NCBI GenBank assembly: GCA_023548195.1
Contig: JAJHZJ010000577.1
Coordinates: 2,207,574 to 2,271,573, forward strand
Reading direction: 5' to 3'
Length of the DNA: 64,000 nucleotides
Source of the DNA: Bettongia penicillata ogilbyi
Lineage: Eukaryota > Chordata > Mammalia > Diprotodontia > Potoroidae
The notes beneath the pieces were generated by a model, which saw nothing but the letters and a program-made list of their open reading frames with translations, was not told the DNA's origin and searched no databases. Of this stretch, positions 33,235-44,017 are shown in pieces. The stretch's first letter is position 1, and every line of letters starts with the position of its first letter. A program made the translations under genes and the position numbers.

Positions 33235-35093
33235 TATGATTGCTTCCTATTTTGTTTTTAAAAATATTTATTATTTATTTTTAACATTTTAAAAAATTGA
33301 ATTTCAAATTCTCTCCCTCCTGGCCCTCCTCCACCCCCTGGGAAGTTATGCAATATATCAATTATACACATGTAATCATGCAAAATAAGTTTCATTTTAG
33401 CCAAATATCCCCCCAAAACAGCAAGAAAAGTGAGAAAACTATACTTCAATTTGCACTCAGAGCTCATCAGTCCTTTCTCCGGAAGTGGATAGCATTTTCC
33501 AACATGAGTCCTTAGAAATTATTTTGAATCATTATATTGATCAGAGTAGCTAAGTCTTTCATCAGTTAGTCATCATTACAATATTACTGTTACTGTGTAC
33601 AATGCTTGCCTGGTTCTGCTTACTTTACTGCATCAGTTTACATAAATCTAGCTATTTTTTTTTCTCAAACCACCCCCCTCATCATTTTCTTATACCACAA
33701 TGGTAGCTCATCACAATGCTATGCCACAATTTGTTTAGGCATTCTCCAATTGAGGGATATCCCTTCAATTCCCAATTCTTTGCTATCACAAAAAGGATTG
33801 TAACCAATATTTTTGTACACATCAGTTCTTTTGCTTTTTCCTTGATCTCCTTGGGGTACATACTTAGTAGTGGCATTGCTGAGTCATAGCATATAAACAA
33901 TTTTATAACCCTTTCGGTATAATTTCAAATTATTCTCTGAAATGGTTGAACCAGTTCACAACTCCGCCAACATTAGTAAACCCATTTTACCTCACCTCTT
34001 TAAGCATTTTTCATTTCTGGTAGATGTGAGGTGATATCTCAGAATTATTTTAATTTGCATTTCTCCACCCAATAGTTATTTAGAACAGTTTTTCCAGTTG
34101 TCTATAGATAGCTTTGATGTCTTCAGAAAACTGCCTTGACAATTCACCATTTCGGGAATAGCTCTTATTTTTATAAATTTGACCCAGTTCTCCATATGTT
34201 TAAGAAAAGAGGCATTTATGAGAGAAATTTGCTGTAGAAAAAATTGATATTACTGCATTATCTAGGGTACTTTGTTTTTATCAAAATGTAGTTTCCTTGA
34301 TTATTTCATTTAATTAACTCCATATTTGCTTTTTCTTTGTCTGAGAACATGATTGCTACCCTTGTATTCTTTACCCCTTTTCATCCTTTCCATTTTTTCT
34401 CTACCACTCTTATCTCTTGCTTTAACTTTTCCAGGAATTCGTATTGGACTTATGATGAATCAGCATTTTTCTTTTAGAACTTGGGTGTGGTTGTTTCATA
34501 TTGTTGAGTTCTTTTGAATTTGTGTCTTGGTCTTTCTTGTCACCATAGTAATTTTTTATGATCAAGTTCTTTTTTTGTTTGCTCATTTTCCCAGACTTCT
34601 TCTTCACTTTGAATTTCATGTTAAAGTTGTACTCTGTTCACCTGGAGCTGGGGAGGCACCATTCCAAGCTCCAGGCTTTATTGTGCTGCTATTTCCACAG
34701 CTAGTTTTGGGGGTTTGCCAGTTTTTGGTACTTTTAATGTGGTGTGACTCAGGGAGAGGTGTGGTTACTGGTCTCCTTCTCTGTGTTCTGGCCTTTACCC
34801 AGGAAAGGTCCCTGGTCTTATGCACATGTAAGCTCTTGTGCACTTCTTGGATCTGGAACTGTCATCAGGTCCCCTGCTCTCCTGTAGCTACAAGTGCTAG
34901 CAGTCCCCTCTGCCTTGGAACTGTAAGCGAGGTCCCTGATTTCTTGTAACTGACCACAAGTACTCCTTTCTACCCTAGACTTAGAGCTCCTGAAATTGCT
35001 GCTATTAACTGCTACAGCTATCACAGCTGCCTTCTTGATGCCAAGTATGCTCTGGGCTAGGTCCCACCCTGGTGTCACAGACCTTTCCGGCAA
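33235..35093 (-). mobile_element. Internally deleted L1 with target-site duplication
   Basis: It is flanked by a perfect 16 bp repeat aaaaagcatgaccttt (33219-33234 and 35094-35109). On the minus strand it runs: 5'UTR and ORF1 N-terminus (35093 to about 34420), an endonuclease-domain scrap (about 34410-34200; 'ctttgtctgagaacatgatt' on the + strand), then the ORF2 C-terminus (about 34165-33500), the L1 3'UTR and an A-rich tail near 33250. ORF1's C-terminus, the inter-ORF spacer and most of ORF2 are missing. It is a dead, inserted mini-L1. Confidence 0.8.
34425..34610 (-). pseudogene. L1 ORF1 N-terminal remnant
   Basis: The minus strand reads 'MSKQKKNLIIKNYYGDKKDQ' from about 34585, the same N-terminal type as the L1 at 53.7 kb (MSKKQQRKTVTMKKCFGD). 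It stops at TAA soon after 'NSWKS', where the internal deletion joins endonuclease sequence. Confidence 0.75.
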
Positions 35094-35232
35094 AAAAAGC
35101 ATGACCTTTAAATATGTGCTACATTTGGGTATTTTCCCACAGAATCGATTATTTTGGCAGAACCAGAATTATTTTAAGAATTGTGTCTGCATGTGTTTGT
35201 ACTTTCAGATTTTCTGATGTCTACTTCTTACA

Positions 35233-35650
35233 CATAAAAGACAGATGAATTGCAAAAGTGTTTTTTTAATATTCTTATTTTCAACAAATCTTTGCTGACC
35301 TTAAAAATAAACCTCCAGTTGTCTTTAGCCTAGAGTTACCATTTGTCAGTTTTCTTCTTCCTGGCAATATGGCAATGTTTCCTGTATTAGTTAAGTAATA
35401 TCTCCCTCCTTACCTTGACCTCTTCAAATTCTTATGTCCTTCAAGACTCAGCTTCGCTGTCATTAAATCATTCTTTATCCACTGAGCTGTAAATCTGTCC
35501 TCCAGATTACTTTTATTTACTTTGTATATTTTTATACAAAAGCATGCACATCTCTCCCTTCTTCCCTCCAAAATGTAAGCTCCTTGAGGTGGAGGAATAT
35601 TTGTTAATCAGTTTTGTATTTCCAGTGACCAGAATATAATAGGATAGGAA
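35233..35650 (+). repeat. L2-like 3' region containing the downstream duplication copy
   Basis: 35233-35466 is the partner of 31969-32201. Sequence continues as L2: 'ccttcaagactcagcttcgc', 'tttgtatatttttatac', 'atgtaagctccttgaggtgg' and 'tgaccagaatataatagg'. The continuity with L2 argues that this is the original locus of the duplicated segment. Confidence 0.65.
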
Positions 35651-35759
35651 GAGAGACTAGACCTATAATTTCAGTAATTAATATCCCAGGTGAGGGAATC
35701 CTCTCCACCAGTGCAAGTCAGCACTTGCTCTACAGCTTATGGTCTTAGAGGATGTCTTA

Positions 35760-35865
35760 GAATACTAAGAGATGAAATGACTTGCCCAGTTTTATATGCC
35801 TGAAGCAGAGCTGGCAGAGATACCAGATCTTTCTGGTATCCAAGCAACCTCCACTATATGCACTA
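35760..35865 (-). repeat. MIR-type fragment
   Basis: 'gagatgaaatgacttgccca', 'gaagcagagctggcagagat' and 'tccactatatgcac' are a short reversed MIR remnant. Confidence 0.45.
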
Positions 35866-36115
35866 TTGTTATTCAGTCATTTTTCAGTCATGTCTAATAA
35901 TTCCTGAAGCATTTGTGGTGTTCTTGACTAAAATACTAAAATGGTTGCTATGTACTTTTCTAGCTCATTTTACAGATAAGGAAACTAAGGCAAATGGGGT
36001 TAAATGACTTGTCTAGCGTCACACAGCTAGTAAGTGTCTGAGGCTAGATTTATACTGATGTCCTTCCGACTGTAGACCTGGTGTTCTTTCCATTTTGCCA
36101 CCTGGCTGCCCCACA
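35866..36115 (-). mobile_element. MAR1-type CORE-SINE, near full length
   Basis: Starting with the reversed tail 'tgttattcagtcatttttca' and 'gtcatgtctaataattcctg', it continues 'ctcattttacagataaggaa', 'caaatggggttaaatgactt', 'gcgtcacacagctagtaagt' and ends at the head 'gccacctggctgcccc'. Confidence 0.8.
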
Positions 36116-36459
36116 AATATCCAGAGTCAAAGCAAATGAAAAGAATATGACCAAGTCATTTCTCATTTTGAGTATGTAGTGATACACTGAGTGAATGGTG
36201 CCTTGTATATGTAGTGAGAATTCCACATATAGGGAAACAGCTGTCCTTCTGTGTGAACATAGACATGTCTAGTCTCTTCCTTCCTACTCTTTTCCAAGGA
36301 ACACTTTCATTCCTGGCAGGAGGAGAAGTAGAAGGTTGGGGCAGAGCACACCCCTCCACGCTCCCTGGAGAGAGAGGGAACTGGGCTGGAAGCATATCTA
36401 TAGGCTCCCTTTAAATATTATTCATCTAGGGGAAATGATTAGGTTTAATATAGCTTCCA

Positions 36460-37131
36460 AACACTTTGTCAATTTGGGAGCAAGATAGATCCCCAAGCTC
36501 TATATCCAAGGCTTAACCCCTTTCCCACAAAATACCAGTTCCACAATGAATACATATGGTGAATAGCAAAGAAACCCATTTATATCTGTCTTAGTAAAAT
36601 GGAAATCAGAGAAAGTATACACAGAAGAATATATACTAGACAATACAGAATGGAAGAGGTGTCCCACTGGGTGTGAGATAGCTCAATAGGAGAGAGACAA
36701 AGAGAGAGAGACAGAAAGACAGACAGACGGAGATACAGAGGCTGAGAAAGACAGAGATGAGATACAGAGAGTGCTGGATCTCACTGAAGGGGAAATTCCT
36801 TGAAGACTCCACTGTAGCAAGCTAAAGATAGGGGCATGGTGGAGACTGCTTGTTCCTTTCCTCTCATGGCTTCTAGAAGTAATCTGAAGTAGAGTTGGCC
36901 TCTTCCAACTTCTCCGTTGAAGTTGCAAACCAACTTGACATTACCCTCAGAGCAGATCGTCTATTAGAGAGTCCTGAAGGAAGAATTCATGCTTGAAAGT
37001 CCCTAAAGTGGATACTGGCTGAGAACTGAAGCACTAGCCACAAACTCCACCCTAAATCCCACATAGGACAGGACCTTCAACTTCGCCAATGAGGAGAGTC
37101 CTATACAAATGGGTTTGGGACAGGGGTTACA
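36460..37131 (-). mobile_element. LTR-like repeat (family Z), copy 2
   Basis: This is the reverse complement partner of 30740-31270. Read on the minus strand it starts TGTAACCCCTGTCCC (edge at about 37131) and passes a unit absent or diverged in copy 1. It then has the TC-rich tract (36695-36770 as GA on +), the 'gtattgtctagtatatattc' block, and 'cattgtggaactgg' near 36535-36549. Extra leader-like sequence after that ('aagccttggatatagagctt') is shared with copy 1. Confidence 0.55.
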
Positions 37132-37194
37132 AGTATATACATTCATAATACTAAACATATAAAAACATTATTTAACACTGAAGTAGTTAATAGA

Positions 37195-37262
37195 AAAGTG
37201 GAGTCAGAAGACCTGAATTTGGTTCCTGAGTCTATTATTTACTAGTTATGTGATGGGAGGTA
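37195..37262 (+). repeat. MIR-type fragment
   Basis: 'gtggagtcagaagacctgaa' and 'tttactagttatgtgatggg' give a short MIR CORE. Confidence 0.5.
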
Positions 37263-37269
37263 AGGTACA

Positions 37270-38600
37270 TTAAATGCATTTCATATATTCTGATTAATAT
37301 ACAGAAGGTTTGCAAATTGAAATACATTTTATCATTCCCCAAAGGATTATCAATCTATAGTCTCTGGGGAAAAATGGTTGATATCTAAGAAGATAAAATT
37401 TCTTCTTCATTTACTTGGAAGCCCCTAAAAATTTGCCCTAAACAAGTAGACAGATGAATATTTTCAAACATCTTTGAGAGTAATGTAGGATACATTTTTT
37501 GAAAAGTGAACTTATTTTTTCTATCTTCTAAAATGCTATTTTAAATCATTTGTCATATAAATCAGTACTTCTTGGCTGAGTAATTTCAAGAAAAACTGAA
37601 TGTTTCCCAGTGAAATTAGTCAACTGACCTTTGTTTACCTTGTTGTGGTCTCAAAAAGTTTAAATAACTGAATGTGCCATTATAAAATTTGATTGCATAC
37701 TATTCATAATCCTGAAAAAGAGAACACTATAAATGACTTTGTACAATATGTTTATCTCTTTTAGAAAGTGATATATTTTCCAGTTATGTGTGCAAAAGTG
37801 TGCCAAAAAGAGTTCAAAGATGAATTTAAAAAGGTGAAATCAGAAAATTCCCTTGACCAAAATAGCAAATTGTATTTTATTCCAAAATTAATTATAGAGC
37901 ACCACCTGAGGCAGTAGGAAATCCTTTATTTACTCAGGACATGTTTTATTTGGTAAAAGACTCAGAGTTGATGTGAAGGTTGGCCTGAAACAAAATGGTG
38001 AAATAAGTAAAGTATGTCTTTGGAGATTCTCCTTCTTCCCCCTTTTTAACTTGTTTTTCTACCTTTCCTAATTAGCTGCCCAGATTTTCATCATTCTGGG
38101 ATTCCCAACTTTGAGGTATCCCAGGATCTTATCTTGCTGAGGCATCATCCATATACAGAAACACCCTTCCTCCTTCCATCCTTCCTCCTTCCATCCATCA
38201 TTCCTCAAAATTTATCTGACTTTTTAACATGTTCTGAGAGTCCTTCCAATGGATTGTTAATACCTTGAATTGAACTACTGCATTCAGACTAAAAGTAAAA
38301 TAGGAGCTTTCAATAGCTGATTACATTTTAACATCTGTCTCTAGAGGTACTGTCATTTAGTCAGAACTCTGTGATATTACTGAGGGCAGAGGAATATTCT
38401 TGAGAACTTTATGGCATTTTCATACTTCTAATTTCTGTGGGTTTTGAGGGGAAATAGAGGTGGGAAGAGATGCATCCATTAAAACAAACAAAATTATTTT
38501 TCATTCTTTTTTCCTCTGAAACTATTTTGCTGGCAACTATAAACATAAATCTGCAAACCTCTTTGTTCTTTAATATATGTGGTTGTGATAAAAAGAGTGA
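37270..38600. other. Unassigned AT-rich stretch with one speculative exon
   Basis: There is no recognisable repeat apart from 'tccttccatccttcctcctt' simple sequence near 38165-38200. At 37765-37833 a 69 nt segment is preceded by 'tttatctcttttag' and followed by 'aaggtgaaa'. It is open in one frame, but so is the following sequence to 37917, so the evidence for splicing is thin. Confidence 0.35.
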
Positions 38601-38606
38601 TTAAAC

Positions 38607-38801
38607 CAGGGATGTGGAGCCTGTGGCCTCAAGGTCACATGTGGCCTTCTAGGTCCTTGGGTGCAGCCTTTTGACTGAATCTAAGTTTTACAGAATGAAT
38701 ACCTTTTTGAAGGGGATTTGTTCTGTGAAGTTTGCATTCTGTAAAAGGGCTACACTTGAGGACCTAGAAGGCTACATGTGGCCTCAAGATCCTCACCCCT
38801 G
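38607..38801. mobile_element. hAT-like palindromic MITE
   Basis: It has long inverted arms: 'caaggtcacatgtggccttc' with 'taggtccttgggtgc' on the left and 'gaggacctagaaggctacat' with 'gtggcctcaaga' on the right. The termini are 'cagggatgtggagcctgtgg' and 'gatcctcacccctg'. The centre is 'ggggatttgttctgtgaagt'. The whole 195 bp can fold into a hairpin. A relative lies at 15091-15260. It has no transposase; the hAT class is inferred from the CAGGG...CCCTG ends. Confidence 0.75.
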
Positions 38802-38804
38802 AAA

Positions 38805-39175
38805 CCTAGTGTCGGTCTTATGTACGAGTTTCTGCACTGTTTATTCTAAAATATATCTGAGTATGAACATAAAGCACACTACTAGACAGGAATATCAGTT
38901 GGTCTGTCCATACAATAAAGGCCACCAGTGATAGCAAGGCCACACAGGGCACCAAATCCATGCCCACATACCTTACTATTATTAATTTATATTGTATAAA
39001 TGAGTCAATAAAAAGTTAAATTTTTAAGAAGAACGTAATAGTTGTTTTCAAACAATATAAAGTGTTTCGTAATTTGTTCTGCCTACATAATGTTTCATTA
39101 TATATGTTAATCAACAGGACAGTGGTTTAGTGCTGTATAAGAATTATTATCTTCAACTAGCTGTGTTTAAAATTT
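38805..39175. other. Unassigned sequence
   Basis: Nothing recognised between the MITE and the L1 fragment. Confidence 0.35.
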
Positions 39176-39179
39176 TTTA

Positions 39180-40490
39180 TGTGATTATTTGAAGAGATGC
39201 AGAAAAAGCCTTTGAGAAAATACAACACTAATTTATGCTAAAAACAATGCAAAGTAAAAGCGAAGAAGGACTTTTTCCAAACGTGACAAAAAAGTATATG
39301 TCTAAAACATGGAAACACCAACAACAAAGCCTCCTTGTATACCATAGAAAAACAAAGAAAGCTTCCCCAATAAGTGAATATGTAAAGCAAGGATGCTCCA
39401 CTTCACTATTTTTTGATGTTTTCATCAGTTTTCAATTGATAGAAATAAAATAATTGAAAGAAATCAACAGGTAAACCAAAGACAAAGAAGAGACAAAATT
39501 ATCCTCATTTTTTGATGGCTTAATAATTTTGTCTTGAGTAAATTCAATATAAGGCAACTGAATATACACACTGAGAAAAATCAGTTTAGTAGCAGTGATA
39601 GAGGCAACATAATTGTTAATAAAGTAGGTCAGACTGGCCATCTCAGTAAGGTCAGTGACTTAATTGTGAAGAGGACAACCCTTTTAATTGACAGGGAGTA
39701 AAGAGGCAGTCACTGTAGACATAGAATACTATAGTTGGCTATACTAAGAAAAGTGGGTGGGCATTCAGATGAGGCTAATCACAGCTCTCTGTGATAATTA
39801 AGGAATATTAGTTATGTTATTGGATTCATCTGCCTCTTGTAATCTTTGTTAGGGAATTAGTACTATCAGACTTACTGTCCTCTTGGTGGGGGTCAACTCT
39901 TTCATAATTGTACAAGGATAGCCAGGGTAGATGACATGTCTTTTGGGGTGCATAACACCAGGTTAAGCTTGTTGGCACTTAAAAACTAGCAAATATCCCA
40001 GAAGCCAACAGTATGGTATGAAAGATAACTTTTTTTTTAATCATACCTCTGAACTAACTTGGCGCAGGAGTTGGACTCCTGGATATAAAAGGATATAAAA
40101 ATGTAGCTTGAGCAATCATACAAAATGGGGCAGTGATTGAGAATACAGTAAATTGTTAAATGATACAGAATAAATTTAATTTACTCAGAAATTCCTAAAG
40201 AGCCAGAGAAGAAACGAAATGAGACAACTGATAGCTATAGTAATATAGGAGGATGTAAAATGATTACAAAAAAACTCCCCAAACCCAAACATTTCTATTT
40301 ACAACAACAAAATTCAGGAGAAAGTAATAGAAAGGGAAATTGCATTCAAAATTACTGAAGGATACATGAAATATATTGGAGTCAGTCCACCAAAACTCAA
40401 GATCTATATAGATATAGCTACAGAACATCCTTCGGAGAAATAAAGGATGGGAGCTATTTAATTAATGAGATATTTGGTGTTCATGGCTAT
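39180..40490 (+). pseudogene. Decayed L1 ORF2 (reverse transcriptase part), interrupted
   Basis: It starts with 'gatgcagaaaaagcctttga' (the DAEKAFDK motif of L1 reverse transcriptase), continues through 'aagcaaggatgctccacttc' (the RQGCPLS-like block) and 'attatcctcattttttgatg' (the FADD block, destroyed). After a non-L1 stretch of about 0.55 kb (39640-40190) it resumes with 'caaacatttctatttacaac' and 'aaatatattggagtcagtcc' (KYLGV block). Multiple stops; inert. Confidence 0.65.
39640..40190. other. Unassigned insertion within decayed L1
   Basis: The sequence between two collinear parts of the L1 ORF2 does not look like L1. It includes 'gtcagtgacttaattgtgaa', 'cttggtgggggtcaactctt' and 'aacttggcgcaggagttgga'. 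It may be an LTR or SINE I do not know, or very diverged L1. Confidence 0.4.
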
Positions 40491-40679
40491 CAATATTCTT
40501 TATTCATTTTTCCCCCATAAGGATTGTTGGACAAAAGCGAATTCATATGTGAAGAGCATATGTGATTTCTCAGAAGATATAATAAATAGCAGAACTAACT
40601 TTACTGGATGGCCTGCTTACAAATACCAAGTAACACAAAATGCAAGAAGATATTTTTATCATTTTATAACAATGTAAAC

Positions 40680-40850
40680 TTTGTGTTTGCCATCGCTGTG
40701 AAGTATATCTATTGTCGCAATGGAAGAGGTATTACCTAGAAATGATGGGGTTCTCCAGATTCTCCTATTTCTAAATGATATTGTACTGGTTGCATCAAAT
40801 CACAGAACATTACAAAGCCTCCTTAAATTTATCACATGTGTGTGAAATGT
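40680..40850 (+). repeat. Possible reverse-transcriptase fragment, LINE of uncertain type
   Basis: 'ctcctatttctaaatgatat' followed by 'tgtactggttgcatcaaatc' translates as LLFLNDIVLVASNHRTLQSL. This resembles the (F/Y)ADD-containing RT motif 'LLFADDIVLxAxS' with ADD changed to LND. It could be RTE-like or chance. Confidence 0.3.
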
Positions 40851-40859
40851 GGACTCATG

Positions 40860-41510
40860 AGCAGGAAAAGAGAGAAGGTTGTAAATCAGACTGGTTTCAC
40901 TTTTTTATAGGTTTAAAAATGTGAATTTGTTTCAAAGGCAATTATAAACACATTACCCGGAAGGATTCAGTATTGTGTAATCAGAATTGAATAATAATTC
41001 AATCTGTTTGGAAAGTTGTTCTCCAATAGTGTTTCAATAGAATCCCATATGTGTGTCTTTTACACCAAGGATCGTTAATATTGTTTTGATCAGTGTTTTC
41101 CAGCCCAAACTATGCAGATTCTGTCTTCCTGCTTCAATGTACAAAGATTCTCCTCAGACCAGATTTGGGAACGAGAAACAGAGAAGGGGAGAAGGAGAAG
41201 AAGAAGGTCTCATGAGGATTTTTGTTTGTTTGAACTACATAATTTATATTAAATAAGGTGGTAAGGTAGAAACACTTTCAATAAGGGGAAATACTTTTTT
41301 TTCAGGGGACCCTTGAAAATGAAAATTGACTTAGAGGAGTTAATAATCAATTGAGCAAGCTGGATAAGAATGATAGTTTAACTTATAAGATTAAAAAAAC
41401 TCAAAATATTAAGTATCAAATTAGTTTTCCACTCAAGGTTCTCTTATTTAAAGAATTATGATTTATAGAATTTAAGATTTATGAAGTTAATAAAGTAGAT
41501 ACTGATTTAA
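40860..41510. other. Unassigned sequence
   Basis: No element recognised. ORF 41053-41256 has no motif. Confidence 0.35.
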
Positions 41511-41514
41511 TTTA

Positions 41515-41790
41515 TAGAATTATAGTCTAAAAAGAATGACAGAGGACATCTAGTTCAATAGTCATATTACAGATGAGAAAACTGAGTCTGAGAAGTAATG
41601 GATAATGTACTCCCGGGTAATACAGGTAACAAATAGCACAGCCAAGTTTCAAACCTAAGAACTTTGTTTCTGAATCTAGTTCACTTTGCATAACACTTTG
41701 ATGACTTTAATAATACTGGACTGGGAGTAAGGAGAGTTGCCTTCATTCTTGTCTCAAATACTGGGTGACATCGGGCAAGTAATTGGGAGT
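41515..41790. repeat. MIR-like fragments, minus then plus
   Basis: 41515-41695 reads 'gaggacatctagttcaatag', 'cagatgagaaaactgagtct' and 'gtttcaaacctaagaacttt' (minus). 41715-41785 reads 'ctggactgggagtaagga' and 'gtgacatcgggcaagtaatt' (plus). Confidence 0.5.
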
Positions 41791-42029
41791 GGTCAGTGAA
41801 TAGAATAGATGTGAAATTCATCAGTCTTAGAGTTTTATCCATATTTAAAATGATGTGATTCTGCTATGGTTAGGTTAGGGGGCATCTAAAGACAAAGTAT
41901 TCCACTATAGGTTAAATCTACTTGCAATTGCAAATAATTCTGTGTGCATATATATGTGTATATCTACATATATACATGTATGTATATATGTACGTATACA
42001 CACATATGCAAGTATGAAAGAAAGAATGA

Positions 42030-42600
42030 AAGAAAGTTTAAAAAGTATGCTTTGATTTGCCCTCAGGTTTCTTCAGTTCTTTCTCTGGAAGTAAATAGAA
42101 TTTTTTATTATATTGCTGAGTAGAGCTAAGTTACTCACAGCTAATTATTATACAATATTGTTCTTACTGTGTACAATGATTTCCTGGCTCTGCTCACTTC
42201 ACTTTGCATCATTTACTATTAGTTCTTCCTAGGTTTTTCTGAAAACAATCTGTTCATTATTTCTTAGACTATAATAATTGCATACTACAGCTTATTCAGC
42301 TATACCCTCATTGATGGGCATCCCTTCAATTTTCAAGTCATTGCCATGACAAAAGAAGCATGACAAAAATATTTATGTATAATTTATATATACATATATG
42401 TATACATATGTATATATGTATACATATATGTATGTTCATGTGTGTATGTGTATATACATACATACATACATACATACATATGAGTTTTTCTTTTGATCTC
42501 TTTGGGATACAGACCTGGTAGAGCTATTGTTGGGCCAAAGGGTATGCACAATTTCATAGCCATTTGGGCATAGAACTTCTCTCTTATTATCTTAAAATGA
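42030..42600 (-). repeat. L1 3'-end fragment with internal microsatellite
   Basis: This is a reversed L1 3'UTR and ORF2 C-terminus: 'cttactgtgtacaatgattt', 'ctctgctcacttcactttgc', 'gatgggcatcccttcaattt', 'gatctctttgggatacagac' and 'tgggccaaagggtatgcaca'. A (TA/TG/CATA)n tract at 42370-42482 has grown inside it at the 'atatttatgtat' position. Confidence 0.75.
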
Positions 42601-42712
42601 CTTGTATTTGAACAAAAGTCACCTCTAGGACCATATAAATGTCCCTTATTTTGAGCTCTTATCTGTATGCAAATAAGATTACAACTTAGCATTTACATAT
42701 AGACAGATGAAA

Positions 42713-42948
42713 ACTGGACTTATGATTTCATTGTTGTAGAAAGCTGCTGATGAAAAGTTTCCTTTATTATTTCTTTATTAGTGTAGGTCAGTGACTTTTC
42801 TCCAATTTAGAGTCTTAAAGAATTGCCTAGAGCACTGACAGATTAAGTAACTTAGAACCTAGGGTCACACAGTCAGTATGTACCATCAACAGAACTTGAA
42901 TCCAAGTCTTCCTGTTTTCAAAGTCAGATCTCTATGCATTATTCCATG

Positions 42949-42955
<7 letters not shown>
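42713..42955 (-). mobile_element. MON1-type CORE-SINE
   Basis: The reversed 3' part is 'cttatgatttcattgttgta', 'gtgtaggtcagtgacttttc', 'gagtcttaaagaattgccta' and 'gagcactgacagattaagta'. Then come 'gggtcacacagtcagtatgt' and 'gatctctatgcattattcca'. It runs into a (TC)n tract. Confidence 0.75.
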
Positions 42956-42979
<24 letters not shown>

Positions 42980-43076
42980 TCTGTCTCTCTCTCTCTCCAT
43001 TTCCCCTCTTCTCTCAGAGATTATGATTATCATATGATGTTGCTCTTAGTGTGTGTGGATGTGTGTGTGTGTGTGT

Positions 43077-43140
<64 letters not shown>
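42950..43140. repeat. (TC)n, (TG)n and (GA)n microsatellite cluster
   Basis: TC repeats at 42950-43000, TG at 43050-43076 and a long GA run at 43077-43138. The TC and GA tracts, only about 75 bp apart, are complementary and could form a hairpin or triplex. Confidence 0.9.
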
Positions 43141-43141
<1 letters not shown>

Positions 43142-43144
43142 TGT

Positions 43145-44015
43145 GAAACATTTTTATATACATACATTTACAAACATGTAGAGACAGAAATTAAATTTAA
43201 CTTTGAGCCTAGTTAGCAAACAAATATGTCCATTTCATTCATCCTTTCCCAGAAGTCAGCACCTCAGTCTCTGATACACAAAGATACAGCCCTAGATGGG
43301 AAACCTGAGTAACTTGGAGTAGAGTTGTGACATTTGGTAAAGGTAAAAAAAAATCCATGTTTCCCTCAGGCTCATTTCTCCTAAATATTCTGTTTGCTCA
43401 TTTGCTCTGAAATCCATATATCTGATCAATATCATCTCAGGTAATTGGCATATCGCAGAAAATATCATAGCTCCTGCATTTGGTTTGACTCAACCTATTT
43501 TGCCACATGACAGGCAGCTTGCATGCCTTGCCCAAGAGACTTTCAGATACTCCTGCCATTCCCAAATATGGCTTAACTTCTTCCTCCCAGGAGACCATGG
43601 CATTATGGGAAAGTATGTTCTTTCTGCTGGGCATGTCTGCTTCACTGGCATACATCATGTCATAAACCTAGCATTTATCACACCTGTCTTACTAAAAAAA
43701 AATTCAAGTACAACCAAGATTCTAATTTTAAAATAGAAATTAATTGGAAAATATGATTCCTTAGATAGCTCTCTTTTTCAGAATGTAAATTTGTTTACTA
43801 GTTACCATTGTCCTTGTTTGCTTTTTGTTTTGTTTTGTTTTTTGGTAGAGGACATTACTATACCTTAATGCTCCTCCTACCTCTAGCTGTTCTTTCTCAG
43901 TCTCTTTTGCTAGATCCTGCCCTTTTGCCAAGGCTCTATCATGGGACTTCTTATTTTCTCTGCATCTTCTCAATAATAACTTCATTTCCTATGAATTCAT
44001 TTCACCTCTAATTTG
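43145..44015. other. Unassigned sequence
   Basis: No element recognised. Opposed ORFs 43485-43736 (+) and 43437-43658 (-) overlap and lack motifs. Confidence 0.4.
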
Positions 44016-44017
44016 CG

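Noticed and set aside
34527..34949. 140-codon + strand ORF with hydrophobic runs resembling membrane segments
   Set aside because: It is antisense to L1 5'UTR/ORF1 sequence of the inserted mini-L1.
40765..40830. RT-like LLFLNDIVLVAS motif as a functional reverse transcriptase
   Set aside because: The essential ADD is absent and stops follow immediately. At best it is a fossil fragment.
42950..43140. Regular short repeats considered as a CRISPR-like array
   Set aside because: These are pure dinucleotide microsatellites without spacers, and the genome is mammalian.
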